Below, piece by piece: positions 24,545-32,180 of a DNA stretch of 64,000 nucleotides. Source of the DNA: Streptomyces sp. NBC_01142 (lineage in GTDB: Bacteria; Actinomycetota; Actinomycetes; Streptomycetales; Streptomycetaceae); contig NZ_JAPEOR010000002.1 of the NCBI RefSeq assembly GCF_026341125.1, positions 186,001 to 250,000 on the forward strand, written 5' to 3'. The position numbers were made by a program, and so were the translations under genes. How positions within the stretch are numbered: the first letter of the stretch is position 1; the number at the start of each line of letters is the position of its first letter. The notes under the pieces were generated by a model. That model did no database searches, was not told where the DNA came from, and saw nothing but the letters and a program-made list of their open reading frames with translations.

Positions 24545-25653
24545 CCAGCTGTCCTTCCGCTTGCCTCGTACACTCCCGACGCTACCGCGAGCAGCCGGGA
24601 TGCCTTCAGCTCGGTCTCCTGCCACTCGCGCTCGGGGTCGGAACCCCAGGTGATCCCGGCGCCGGTGCCGAAGCGCAGCAGCGGCGTGCCGGTGGTGTGG
24701 GCGGTGCGGTCCAGCCAGAAGGTGCGTATGCCGACGGCGAGCTCGCCGGTGCCCCGGTCGGCATCGACCCAGCCGATTCCTCCGCAGTACGGGCCGCGGG
24801 GCGCCGTCTCGAGTGCCTCGATGATCTTCAGCGCACTGGACTTGGGCGCTCCGGTCACCGAGCCGGGCGGGAAGGTGGCCTCCAGGAGGTCCTTCCAGCC
24901 CGCCTTGGGGGTCAGCTCGCTCCGCACGGTGGAGACGAGGTGGACCAGGCCGGGGTGGGCCTCCACGGCGCACAGAGCGGGAACGCTCACGGTGCCCGGG
25001 GCAGAGACGCGGCCCAGGTCGTTGCGGACCAGGTCCACGATCATCACGTTCTCGGCATGGTCCTTGTCCAGCAAGTCCTCGGCGGTGCGGCCGGTGCCCT
25101 TGATCGGTCCGGACTCGACGGTGTATCCGTCACGCCGCAGATAGAGCTCGGGCGAGGCGGTGGCGATCTCCACGCCGTGCGAGGGCAGCCGGATCGTCCC
25201 TGCGTACGGAGCGGGGTTGCCGCGAGCCAGCAGTGCCGTGAGGGCGTCCATGTCGGCGGCTGCCGGGTCGGGCAGCGGTGCGGACAGGATGCGGCAGAGG
25301 TTCGCCTGGTAGACCTCGCCGGCCGCGATGTGCTCGCGGATACGGCGTACACCGGCGATGTACGCAGCGCGGTCGAGCGAGGACGTCCAGTCGTCGGCGG
25401 CCGGGCCGCGCCACTGTCCCGGCACGGGTTCGGGCACCGGCTCGGTGCGTACAGTTCCGAAGCGGGCGCAGGTCAGACGGCCCTCGAAGTCGGCGGCGAC
25501 GGCCCAGAAGCCGGCGGAGTCGAGCGCTGCGGGGTCGCTGGTGACATCGCGCAGGTCGGAAGCGACAAGGCGGCCGAAGCGGGCCAAAGGAGCAAGGTCA
25601 TGCACGTCTGTGAGTCTAGGACGGGCGCCGATGACCTGCTGCAAGGCAAACAC
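24541..25653 (-). CDS. pabB: Aminodeoxychorismate synthase component I-like protein
   Basis: A 370-residue chorismate-binding enzyme (anthranilate synthase/PabB superfamily) lacking a glutaminase domain. Conserved motifs are GPIKGTGRT, VDLVRNDLGRVS and FPPGSVTGAPKSSAL. It is shorter than full PabB at the N-terminus, as is common in this actinobacterial group. The start is uncertain: GTG at 25653 keeps the longest form, and GTG at 25605 (VHDLAPLARFG) is possible; neither has a good ribosome site. Coupled to the pabC-like gene. The matching PabA glutaminase is not in the window. Confidence 0.83.
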   Translation of the reverse strand: MFALQQVIGARPRLTDVHDLAPLARFGRLVASDLRDVTSDPAALDSAGFWAVAADFEGRLTCARFGTVRTEPVPEPVPGQWRGPAADDWTSSLDRAAYIAGVRRIREHIAAGEVYQANLCRILSAPLPDPAAADMDALTALLARGNPAPYAGTIRLPSHGVEIATASPELYLRRDGYTVESGPIKGTGRTAEDLLDKDHAENVMIVDLVRNDLGRVSAPGTVSVPALCAVEAHPGLVHLVSTVRSELTPKAGWKDLLEATFPPGSVTGAPKSSALKIIEALETAPRGPYCGGIGWVDADRGTGELAVGIRTFWLDRTAHTTGTPLLRFGTGAGITWGSDPEREWQETELKASRLLAVASGVYEASGRTAG

Positions 25654-25750
25654 ACCTCAGCACGCTGCGGAAACGCGTTTTTGTGCTGGCCCAGGAATCC
25701 GCTAGAGTTCAACACGTCGCCGGGACACGCGAGTGGACCGGAAACGACAA

Positions 25751-25823
25751 GCGGACGTGGCTCAGTTGGTAGAGCATCACCTTGCCAAGGTGAGGGTCGC
25801 GAGTTCGAATCTCGTCGTCCGCT
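25751..25823 (+). tRNA. tRNA-Gly (GCC)
   Basis: A 73-nt cloverleaf: acceptor GCGGACG/CGTCCGC, anticodon arm TCACC/GGTGA with loop TTGCCAA (anticodon GCC), T loop TTCGAAT, discriminator T. First of four clustered tRNA genes on this strand. Confidence 0.97.
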
Positions 25824-25860
25824 CGAAGTGGGGGATCTTTCCCGAAGCCCCTGCACTCCT

Positions 25861-25931
25861 GGTGGAGTGGCCGAGAGGCGAGGCAACGGCCTGCAAAGCC
25901 GTCTACACGGGTTCAAATCCCGTCTCCACCT
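25861..25931 (+). tRNA. tRNA-Cys (GCA)
   Basis: A 71-nt cloverleaf: acceptor GGTGGAG/CTCCACC, anticodon loop CTGCAAA (anticodon GCA), T arm CGGG/CCCG with loop TTCAAAT, and discriminator T, the U73 identity base of tRNA-Cys. It lies 37 bases after tRNA-Gly. Confidence 0.97.
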
Positions 25932-25935
25932 CCAA

Positions 25936-26007
25936 GGACGATTAGCTCAGCGGGAGAGCGCTTCCCTGACACGGAAGAGGTCACTGGTTCAATCCCAGTA
26001 TCGTCCA
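25936..26007 (+). tRNA. tRNA-Val (GAC), copy 1
   Basis: A 72-nt cloverleaf: acceptor GGACGAT/ATCGTCC, anticodon arm CTTCC/GGAAG with loop CTGACAC (anticodon GAC), T loop TTCAATC, discriminator A. The body is identical to copy 2; only acceptor-stem pairs differ. It starts 4 bases after tRNA-Cys. Confidence 0.97.
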
Positions 26008-26025
26008 CTGATCCGCAAGGATCCC

Positions 26026-26100
26026 GCGCGATTAGCTCAGCGGGAGAGCGCTTCCCTGACACGGAAGAGGTCACTGGTTCAATCCCAGTATCGCGCACCA
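26026..26100 (+). tRNA. tRNA-Val (GAC), copy 2, CCA encoded
   Basis: A 75-nt gene including an encoded CCA end (26098-26100). Acceptor GCGCGAT/ATCGCGC, anticodon loop CTGACAC. It differs from copy 1 only at acceptor positions, all compensated. It is the only tRNA here with an encoded 3' CCA. A strong terminator starts 3 bases later. Confidence 0.97.
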
Positions 26101-26102
26101 GC

Positions 26103-26138
26103 CGAAGCCCCCGGTCGTCTCGACGACCGGGGGCTTCG
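26103..26138 (+). terminator. tRNA-cluster terminator
   Basis: A 16-bp stem (26103-26118 with 26123-26138) closed by a CTCG tetraloop directly after the last tRNA. Confidence 0.9.
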
Positions 26139-26304
26139 TCGTACGCGCCTCCTGTCGCACGCACCTCCGGACCCGGTTGCGGGCCCGGAGGTGCGTGATC
26201 CGGGCCCGCAGCAGCCCGGGCAGGTTCGGGGCAGGTTCAGGACGAGCTCTTGAAGGGCTCGGCAGAAGCCCAGGCAGGGGGCTCGGGCCGGGCTCCGGCC
26301 GGGC

Positions 26305-26592
26305 TCAGGAGGAGAAGAGCATCCGGCCGAAGCCCTTCTGGCGGTAGTGCCCGCCGTGGTGGCCGCCGTGGTGCGGCGCGCCCCAGGCGGGCGCGGGGGC
26401 GGCGGGGGCCGGGTAGGCCTGTGGGGCGGGCGGCGCGGGCGGTGCCTGCTGCGACCACTGCGACTCGAGACGGGTCAGCGACTCCAGCTCGCCGTAGTCC
26501 AGGAATATCCCCCGGCAGCCGCTGCACTGCTCGATCTGGACGCCGTTGCGGTTGTACGTGTGCATTGCTGCATGGCACTTGGGACACTGCAT
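26305..26592 (-). CDS. zf-TFIIB zinc-ribbon protein
   Basis: A 95-residue protein with an N-terminal zinc ribbon: MQCPKCHAAMHTYNRNGVQIEQCSGC is the C-x2-C...C-x2-C pattern (split here as CPKC and CSGC), followed by RGIFLDYGELESL. The C-terminal half is Pro/Ala-rich and then Gly/His-rich (HHGGHHGGHY), possibly metal-binding. The TFIIB-type ribbon is common in small actinobacterial proteins of unknown role. GAGGAG lies 11 bases before the ATG. Confidence 0.85.
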   Translation of the reverse strand: MQCPKCHAAMHTYNRNGVQIEQCSGCRGIFLDYGELESLTRLESQWSQQAPPAPPAPQAYPAPAAPAPAWGAPHHGGHHGGHYRQKGFGRMLFSS

Positions 26593-26660
26593 GGTCTGCT
26601 CAGCTCCTCGCCGTTCGGTCGACGTCGCCGGGATGCATGCCCGGCGACGATGAGTTCACC

Positions 26661-27683
26661 CTACGACCACGACTCGAACTCCAACTCGGGCGGGAGGGCC
26701 GCAATTCGGGCACAGGCGTCGATCATGATCTCCTCCACCTCGTCGAGATCCCGCTGCTCCGCGGCCGATTTCGCCAGGGCGAGGGCAGCGGTCTGCACGG
26801 TCAGGGCGCGGGCGGGGACGTCGAGTTGGGGCCACGGGTCGGCGTCGCCGCGGACCGCCGGGCCGTGCGCGGCGGTGTACGCCCCGAGGAACCGCTGCCA
26901 GATCTCCGGGGGCAGCAGCCCTGCCGCGTACCAGGCGGCAGGGCGGGCCAGGTCCCAGGTGGGGTCGCCGAGGCCGAGGTCGTCGACATCGATCAGCAGC
27001 CAGGGGCCGTCGGGGGCGGGGTGGCGGACGAGCTGGCCGAGGTGCAGGTCGCCGTGGCAGAGCGTCCCGCTGCGGGGCGCGGGGGCCTCGGCGCGGGCCC
27101 AGGCAGGGAGCCGCTCCCAGGCGCGCTGGACGGGGGAGGCCGCGGCGGCGGGGTGGTCGTTCGCTGCCGCCCTCATCCGCGCGACGGCCAGGGCGGCCTT
27201 GGCGGGCCCGCGCATGGGCGGGAGGGGGCCGGGGAGTTCGCCGGGGGCGACCGAGTGCAGCCGGGCGAGGAGGACCGCCGCGTCCTCCCAGGGTGCGGCG
27301 TCGGGGTCCGCGGGGTCGACCGGGGTGCCGTAGGGCCAGGCCGTGACGGGCCGGCCGTGCACGTCGTGCGTGCCGGACGGGAGTGGCAGCGGGGGCAGCA
27401 GGATGCCCGCGAGGCGCGGGTGCGCGGCGACGGCGAGCCGGATGCGGTGGCCGTCCGGGTCGGTGCCGGGAGCGTGTGCCTTGGCCACGGCCGTGCCGTG
27501 CCGTACTACCGCGCCGTCGGACCGGTCCGCGAGCACGGGCTCGTCCCGGCCGCAGGCGCGGCACGGCTGACGCGGCGCGGGCAGATGCGGCGCGGGCAGA
27601 TGCGGCGCGGGCAGATGCGGCGCGGGCAGATGCGCGGCGTCGCGAGCGACGCCGGCGAGCGCGTGTACGACGGATACGGTCAC
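26661..27683 (-). CDS. Aminoglycoside phosphotransferase-like kinase
   Basis: A 340-residue APH-fold protein. The catalytic loop LCHGDLHLGQL (about residue 208) has Asp but Gln where the usual Asn stands. The metal-binding Asp lies in LLIDVDDLGLGDPTWDLA. The N-terminus carries an odd Leu-Pro-Ala-Pro-His repeat (about residues 18-37) encoded by a perfect 15-bp tandem repeat, followed by a Cys pair (CRACG). The substrate is unknown; maltokinase-like or antibiotic-type specificity cannot be told. The start is GTG at 27683, upstream of the repeat. Confidence 0.75.
   Translation of the reverse strand: MTVSVVHALAGVARDAAHLPAPHLPAPHLPAPHLPAPRQPCRACGRDEPVLADRSDGAVVRHGTAVAKAHAPGTDPDGHRIRLAVAAHPRLAGILLPPLPLPSGTHDVHGRPVTAWPYGTPVDPADPDAAPWEDAAVLLARLHSVAPGELPGPLPPMRGPAKAALAVARMRAAANDHPAAAASPVQRAWERLPAWARAEAPAPRSGTLCHGDLHLGQLVRHPAPDGPWLLIDVDDLGLGDPTWDLARPAAWYAAGLLPPEIWQRFLGAYTAAHGPAVRGDADPWPQLDVPARALTVQTAALALAKSAAEQRDLDEVEEIMIDACARIAALPPELEFESWS
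27572..27631. repeat. 15-bp in-frame tandem repeat, 4 exact copies
   Basis: GCGGCGCGGGCAGAT is repeated four times without error inside the APH-like gene. Each copy encodes the same five residues (HLPAP register) on the minus strand, so copy-number change would not shift the frame. Confidence 0.95.
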
Positions 27684-27768
27684 GGTCTCCCCCGGATGCG
27701 ATGCGGTCCGGCAGGGAGCCTACGCGGAGGCGGAGGGCACCCCTCGCAAGGGAGCCCGGACAGCGCGA

Positions 27769-27798
27769 TGGCCGGTCAGCTCCCCAGCTGACCGGCCA
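27769..27798. terminator. 13-bp perfect hairpin
   Basis: Arms 27769-27781 and 27786-27798 pair perfectly around CCCC. It lies between the small membrane-protein gene and the APH-like gene, both on the minus strand, and would insulate them. Confidence 0.75.
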
Positions 27799-27853
27799 AA
27801 CGCTGCCGTCCGCCGCACCCCCGTCCCCACGGGGTTGTTGGCCGGATGTCCCC

Positions 27854-27876
27854 GACCCGGACCGCTCTTCCGGGTC
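27854..27876 (-). terminator. Hairpin after small membrane-protein gene
   Basis: GACCCGGA (27854-27861) pairs with TCCGGGTC (27869-27876) around 7 bases, 11 bases past the stop of the gene at 27888. With flanking C/G pairs the stem may be longer. Confidence 0.6.
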
Positions 27877-27887
27877 CGGGGCGCCTC

Positions 27888-28094
27888 TCAGCGCCCCAGC
27901 ATCACGCCCACGGACGACGCCTGTGTGACCACCGCTTCCCAGCCGCCGAAGACGACCACCAGCAGGGCCGCAAGAGGAAGCACCATGGCCGTCGCCACCA
28001 GCGGGTGACGCCTACCGGACGGGCGGCCGCCGAACGCGGCGAAAGCCTTGCGTCCCTGCATGCGGATCATCGTCCGCGACGCCGTGTCCGCCAT
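27888..28094 (-). CDS. Small basic membrane protein (68 residues)
   Basis: A 68-residue protein with a basic N-terminal third (RTMIRMQGRKAFAAFGGRPSGRRH) and one hydrophobic span, VATAMVLPLAALLVVVFGG. The ATG at 28094 has GGAGAGG 5 bases upstream, a strong site, which supports a real gene. No family recognised. Bracketed by hairpins, probably monocistronic. Confidence 0.7.
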   Translation of the reverse strand: MADTASRTMIRMQGRKAFAAFGGRPSGRRHPLVATAMVLPLAALLVVVFGGWEAVVTQASSVGVMLGR

Positions 28095-28282
28095 GGTCCC
28101 TCTCCTGTCGTATGTAGCAGCGGCGGGTGTCTGACCTCGGGGGACGAGTGCTGCACCCGCCGCTTGACTTCAACATTAGGGAAACGACAAGGCCACGGCG
28201 TCATGCCCGCGTACCGCTTGCCGGGCCTCCCGGAGGATGAGCCACCCCCCGACGGCGTACTCCCCAGGGTGGAGACGCGGAC

Positions 28283-28540
28283 CTAGGCCTTGGGGTCTTC
28301 CCGGAGGGGTCGCTCCGAGACCTCCTCCCGCGGCACCGGCTGCTCGACCAGAGCCAGCACCCGGGTGGCCATGAAACGGGCCGTCCGCACCACTGATCCG
28401 TTTCGGGTGACTTCGCTCACTTCCACCACACCTCTGCGCACCGCCGTCTCCACCCGGCGGCCCGCCCGGCTTGCCACTACTTCGTAGGTACGAGTCGTGT
28501 CTCCCGCGTCCACGACTATCTCCACGCGGTCACCCTTCAT
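28283..28540 (-). CDS. Small conserved hypothetical protein (85 residues)
   Basis: An 85-residue, mostly beta protein beginning MKGDRVEIVVDAGDTTRTYEV and carrying TRNGSVVRTARFMATRVLALVE. It resembles a small actinobacterial DUF family that I cannot name with certainty (possibly DUF5703). The ATG at 28540 has AAGGGGGA about 9 bases upstream; the frame is open further but without coding character. Divergent from the Ser/Thr kinase gene, with a 9-bp inverted repeat between them. Confidence 0.72.
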   Translation of the reverse strand: MKGDRVEIVVDAGDTTRTYEVVASRAGRRVETAVRRGVVEVSEVTRNGSVVRTARFMATRVLALVEQPVPREEVSERPLREDPKA

Positions 28541-28584
28541 CGATCCAATCCCCCTTCTGCGACGGACCATTGAGATCTCGCACG

Positions 28585-28617
28585 GGTCAGGAGCCATGGA
28601 CCCGCAGCCTCCTGACC
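28585..28617. promoter_or_regulatory. Inverted repeat in divergent promoter region
   Basis: GGTCAGGAG (28585-28593) and CTCCTGACC (28609-28617) form a perfect 9-bp inverted repeat with a 15-bp spacer, between the 85-residue protein gene and the kinase gene. The position suits an operator; no regulator is known. Confidence 0.4.
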
Positions 28618-28737
28618 ACTCTTCAAGTTTCCCACCCGGCACTGACAATCCATCGGACAGTGAGGGCGCGGCCTATGAGCACACCGGGGCAGGGGTACGT
28701 AAGCTGTGCCACGTCAAACGGCGACCGGGCAGCGGGG

Positions 28738-29928
28738 ATGGACATGGCGATGATGCGGCTCCGGCGCGAGGACCCGCGTGTCGTCGGCTCGTTCAGACTT
28801 CACCGGCGGCTCGGCGCGGGTGGCATGGGGGTCGTGTACCTCGGCTCCGACCGTCGCGGCCAGCGGGTGGCCCTGAAGGTGATCCGGCCGGATCTGGCGG
28901 AGGACCAGGAGTTCAGATCGCGGTTCGCGCGCGAGGTGTCCGCCGCACGGCGGATCCGCGGCGGCTGTACGGCCCGCCTGGTGGCCGCCGATCTCGAGGC
29001 GGACCGCCCCTGGTTCGCCACCCAGTACGTCCCCGGGCCCTCGCTGCACGACAAGGTGGCCGAGGACGGTCCGCTGCAGGCCGCCCAGGTGGCCGCGATC
29101 GGTGCGGCGCTCTCCGAGGGCCTGGTCGCGGTGCACGAGGCCGGCGTGGTCCACCGGGATCTGAAGCCCTCGAACATCCTGCTCTCCCCCAAGGGCCCCC
29201 GGATCATCGACTTCGGCATCGCCTGGGCGACCGGCGCGAGCACGCTCACCCATGTCGGCACCGCGGTGGGCTCCCCCGGTTTCCTCGCGCCCGAGCAGGT
29301 GCGCGGCGCGGCGGTCACCCCGGCCACGGACGTCTTCGCGCTGGGCGCCACACTCGCGTACGCCGCGACCGCCGACTCACCCTTCGGACACGGCAGTTCG
29401 GAGGTCATGCTCTACCGGGTGGTGCACGAGGAGCCACAGCTGTACGGGGTTCCGGATGCACTGGCTCCGCTTGTCCAGGCCTGCCTGGAGAAGGACCCCG
29501 AGGAGCGGCCCAGCACGCTGCAACTGTCGATGCGGCTCAAGGAGATCGCGGCCAGGGAGGCCCACGGACTGCCCGAGGCCCGGCCGCCGGCCCAGCGCGA
29601 GCGTATCGAGCAGGACCGTCCGACCTCGCGCTACCCGGAACGCACCGAGCGGAACGAGCGCACGGAACGCATGGAACGGCGTACGGCCGGCAACTCCGCG
29701 CCGCGCCCGTACCCCCCGCACTCCCCGCGCACCGGCGGCACACGCCCCCAGACGCCCCGCAACACCTCCCGTACGAACGGCCGTCAGGGCACCAGGCCCG
29801 GTGTGCGGACGACGTCGACCGGGGGCCGGCGGCCCGCCAATCCGCGACTGCTGCGGCAGCGGATCATCGTCTTCGTCGTGGTGACGCTGATCGTGGCGCT
29901 GGGCATCGCGGCGGCTCAGCAGCTGTAG
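28738..29928 (+). CDS. Membrane-anchored Ser/Thr protein kinase (Hanks type)
   Basis: A 396-residue kinase. The glycine loop is GAGGMG (26-31), the ATP-binding Lys is in VALK (47), the catalytic loop HRDLKPSN starts at 139, and the metal-binding DFG is at 158. After the kinase domain (~275) comes a ~95-residue Arg/Glu/Pro/Thr-rich linker (ERTERNERTERMERR) and one C-terminal span (IIVFVVVTLIVALGIAA) with almost nothing outside. So it has no extracellular sensor domain, unlike PknB. I chose ATG 28738; ATGs at 28744 and 28750 are possible. Confidence 0.88.
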   Translation: MDMAMMRLRREDPRVVGSFRLHRRLGAGGMGVVYLGSDRRGQRVALKVIRPDLAEDQEFRSRFAREVSAARRIRGGCTARLVAADLEADRPWFATQYVPGPSLHDKVAEDGPLQAAQVAAIGAALSEGLVAVHEAGVVHRDLKPSNILLSPKGPRIIDFGIAWATGASTLTHVGTAVGSPGFLAPEQVRGAAVTPATDVFALGATLAYAATADSPFGHGSSEVMLYRVVHEEPQLYGVPDALAPLVQACLEKDPEERPSTLQLSMRLKEIAAREAHGLPEARPPAQRERIEQDRPTSRYPERTERNERTERMERRTAGNSAPRPYPPHSPRTGGTRPQTPRNTSRTNGRQGTRPGVRTTSTGGRRPANPRLLRQRIIVFVVVTLIVALGIAAAQQL

Positions 29929-29929
29929 C

Positions 29930-30056
29930 CCGGCTGCTGCGGTTCGGCTGCTGCGGAGGTTCAGCTGCTGCTGGGTCCGGGTGGCTGCTGGGGTTCGGTG
30001 GCTGCGGTCGAGTGGCTGCTGACGCTCGGTGGCTGCGGTGGAGGAGCTCCGGCTCG
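29930..30056. repeat. Degenerate GGCTGCTG-rich repeats
   Basis: Between the converging kinase and methyltransferase genes, GGCTGCTG/GGCTGCGG words alternate with GGTTCGG/GGGTTC spacers about seven times over ~125 bases. It is not in frame with either gene, and looks like decayed tandem duplication. A read-through frame shift would extend the kinase with Trp/Leu/Cys-rich sequence. Confidence 0.6.
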
Positions 30057-30064
30057 GCAGCTGT

Positions 30065-30883
30065 TCAGGACTGCGGGCGGCCCGTCGCCACCGCGTAGAA
30101 CGCGACCGCCGCGGCCGCGCCCACATTGAGCGAGTCCACTCCGTGCGCCATCGGGATCCGTACCCACTCGTCGGCGGCGACCAGCGCCTGTGTGGAGAGC
30201 CCGTCGCCCTCGGCGCCCAGCATCAGCGCGACGCGCTCCAGCCGGTGCGGAGCCGCATCGTCGATCGCGGCGGCCTTCTCGTCGGGAGTGAGGGCGAGAA
30301 GCTTGAAGCCCGCTTCCCGTACGGATTCCAGCCCCCTGGGCCAGGTTTCGAGACGGGCGTACGGGACGGAGAAGACCGCGCCCATGGAGACCTTCACGGA
30401 GCGGCGGTAGAGCGGGTCCGCACAGTCCGGGGAGAGCAGTACGGCGTCCATGCCGAGCGCGGCGGCGCTGCGGAAGATCGCGCCGATGTTGGTGTGGTCG
30501 TTGACCGACTCCATGACGACCACCCTGCGGGCCGTCCGGAGCAGCTCGTCGGCCGTCGGCAGCGGCTTGCGCTGCATGGAGGCGAGCGCCCCGCGGTGCA
30601 CGTGGTAGCCGGTGACCCGCTCGGCGAGGTCAGGGCTGACGGCGTACACGGGCGCGGGGAGTTCGTCGATGACGTCCCGCATCACATCGACCCACTTCGC
30701 GGAGAGCAGCATCGACCGCATCTCGTAACCCGCGTCCTTGGCCCGCCTGATGACCTTCTCGCCCTCGGCGATGAACAGCCCCTCGACGGGCTCGCGCTTA
30801 CGCCGGAGCTCGACGTCGGTCAGGCCCGTGTAGTCGCGCAGGCGCGGGTCGTCGGGGTCTTCGACAGTGATGAGATCAGCCAC
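30065..30883 (-). CDS. SpoU/TrmH-family RNA 2'-O-methyltransferase
   Basis: A 272-residue SPOUT methyltransferase. The substrate-binding N-terminal domain (LFIAEGEKVIRRA) is followed by the three SpoU motifs: VNDHTNIGAIFRSAAALG (motif 1), LMLGAEGDGLS (motif 2) and IPMAHGVDSLNVGAAAAVA (motif 3), forming the SAM-binding knot. The target (tRNA or rRNA ribose) cannot be told from sequence; TsnR-like rRNA methylases share the fold. The start is GTG at 30883. Confidence 0.9.
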   Translation of the reverse strand: MADLITVEDPDDPRLRDYTGLTDVELRRKREPVEGLFIAEGEKVIRRAKDAGYEMRSMLLSAKWVDVMRDVIDELPAPVYAVSPDLAERVTGYHVHRGALASMQRKPLPTADELLRTARRVVVMESVNDHTNIGAIFRSAAALGMDAVLLSPDCADPLYRRSVKVSMGAVFSVPYARLETWPRGLESVREAGFKLLALTPDEKAAAIDDAAPHRLERVALMLGAEGDGLSTQALVAADEWVRIPMAHGVDSLNVGAAAAVAFYAVATGRPQS

Positions 30884-30947
30884 AGGGTGATACTGCCTTC
30901 TCCGAGATGTGGTGCCAACGGCTGGGGCCGTGATCGGTTACCGCTGG

Positions 30948-32180
30948 TTACTTGGTTCCCACGGTCACCACGTCACCGATGACGATGACGGCCGGGGGGC
31001 GTACGTCCTCGGCCCTGATCGTCTCGGCGACGGTCGCGAGAGTGGCGTCGACGCGGCGCTGCGCGGCCGTCGTACCCTCCTGGACCAGGGCGACGGGGGT
31101 CTCGGCGGACTTGCCGTGGGCGACGAGCGTCTCGGCGATGGCCCCGATCTTGTCGACGCCCATGAGGACGACGAGCGTGCCGCGCAGCTTGGCGAGAGCC
31201 GCCCAGTCGACGAGGGAACGCTCGTCGTCGGGGGCGACATGGCCGCTGACGACCGTGAACTCGTGCGCCACTCCGCGGTGGGTGACCGGGATGCCAGCGG
31301 CGCCGGGGACGGAGATCGAACTGGAGATGCCGGGAACGACGGTGCAGGGGATCCCGACCTCGGCGAGGGCCTGGGCCTCCTCCATGCCGCGGCCGAAGAC
31401 GAACGGGTCGCCGCCCTTGAGGCGTACGACCGCCTTGCCGGCCCTGGCGTGCTCGATCAGCGCGTTGTTGATGGCCTCCTGGGCCATGAAGCGGCCGTAC
31501 GGGATCTTCGCGGCGTCGATCACCTCGACGTGCGGCGGGAGTTCGTCGAGGAGGTCGCGGGGGCCGAGGCGGTCGGCGATGACGACGTCCGCCTCGGCGA
31601 GGAGGCGGCGGCCGCGGACGGTGATCAGGTCCGGGTCGCCGGGACCGCCGCCGACGAGGGCGACGCCGGGGGTACGGGTGCGGTGGTGCGGGGCGGCGAG
31701 GGTGCCGTCACGCAGGCCCTCGACGATGGCGTCGCGTACGGCGGCGGAACGGCGGGGGTCACGGCCGGTGAGGACGGCGACGGTCACGCCCTCGGACCGG
31801 CCGGTGGCGGGGGTCCAGGCGGTGGCGGCGGTCGCGTCGTCGGAACGTACACACCAGGTGCGGGTGCGTTCGGCCTCGGCGGAGGCGGCGTTGTTCGCGT
31901 CCGCGTCGCCCGTCGCGATCAGGGCGTACCAGGCGTCCGCGAGGTCGCCGTCGGCGTACGGGCGCTGGATCCAGCGGAGCTCACCTGCGTCGGCCATCGC
32001 CTCGACCGAGGGCGTGGCGGACGGCGACACCAGGACGATGTCGGCGCCGGCCGCGATGAGCGCGGGGAGCCGGCGCTGGGCGACCTGACCTCCGCCGATG
32101 ACGACGACGCGCCGCCCGGAGAGGCGGAGTCCGACGGGGTAGGCGGGGCGCTCAGGGTGCTCGGCGGCGTGCTCGGCCAT
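30948..32180 (-). CDS. cobA: Uroporphyrinogen-III C-methyltransferase with precorrin-2 dehydrogenase-like N-terminus
   Basis: A 410-residue two-domain enzyme. Residues ~15-170 are a precorrin-2 dehydrogenase/siroheme synthase-type NAD-binding domain (VVVIGGGQVAQRRLPAL). Residues ~175-405 are the SAM-dependent uroporphyrinogen-III methyltransferase, with VALVGGGPGDPDLITVRG, VVRLKGGDPFVFGRG and GIPVTHRG. It makes precorrin-2, the branch to B12 and siroheme. The order is that of CysG; ferrochelatase activity is untested. The ATG at 32180 has GAGGAG nearby. Same strand as the BluB-CobT and cobL genes but separated from them by gaps. Confidence 0.9.
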   Translation of the reverse strand: MAEHAAEHPERPAYPVGLRLSGRRVVVIGGGQVAQRRLPALIAAGADIVLVSPSATPSVEAMADAGELRWIQRPYADGDLADAWYALIATGDADANNAASAEAERTRTWCVRSDDATAATAWTPATGRSEGVTVAVLTGRDPRRSAAVRDAIVEGLRDGTLAAPHHRTRTPGVALVGGGPGDPDLITVRGRRLLAEADVVIADRLGPRDLLDELPPHVEVIDAAKIPYGRFMAQEAINNALIEHARAGKAVVRLKGGDPFVFGRGMEEAQALAEVGIPCTVVPGISSSISVPGAAGIPVTHRGVAHEFTVVSGHVAPDDERSLVDWAALAKLRGTLVVLMGVDKIGAIAETLVAHGKSAETPVALVQEGTTAAQRRVDATLATVAETIRAEDVRPPAVIVIGDVVTVGTK

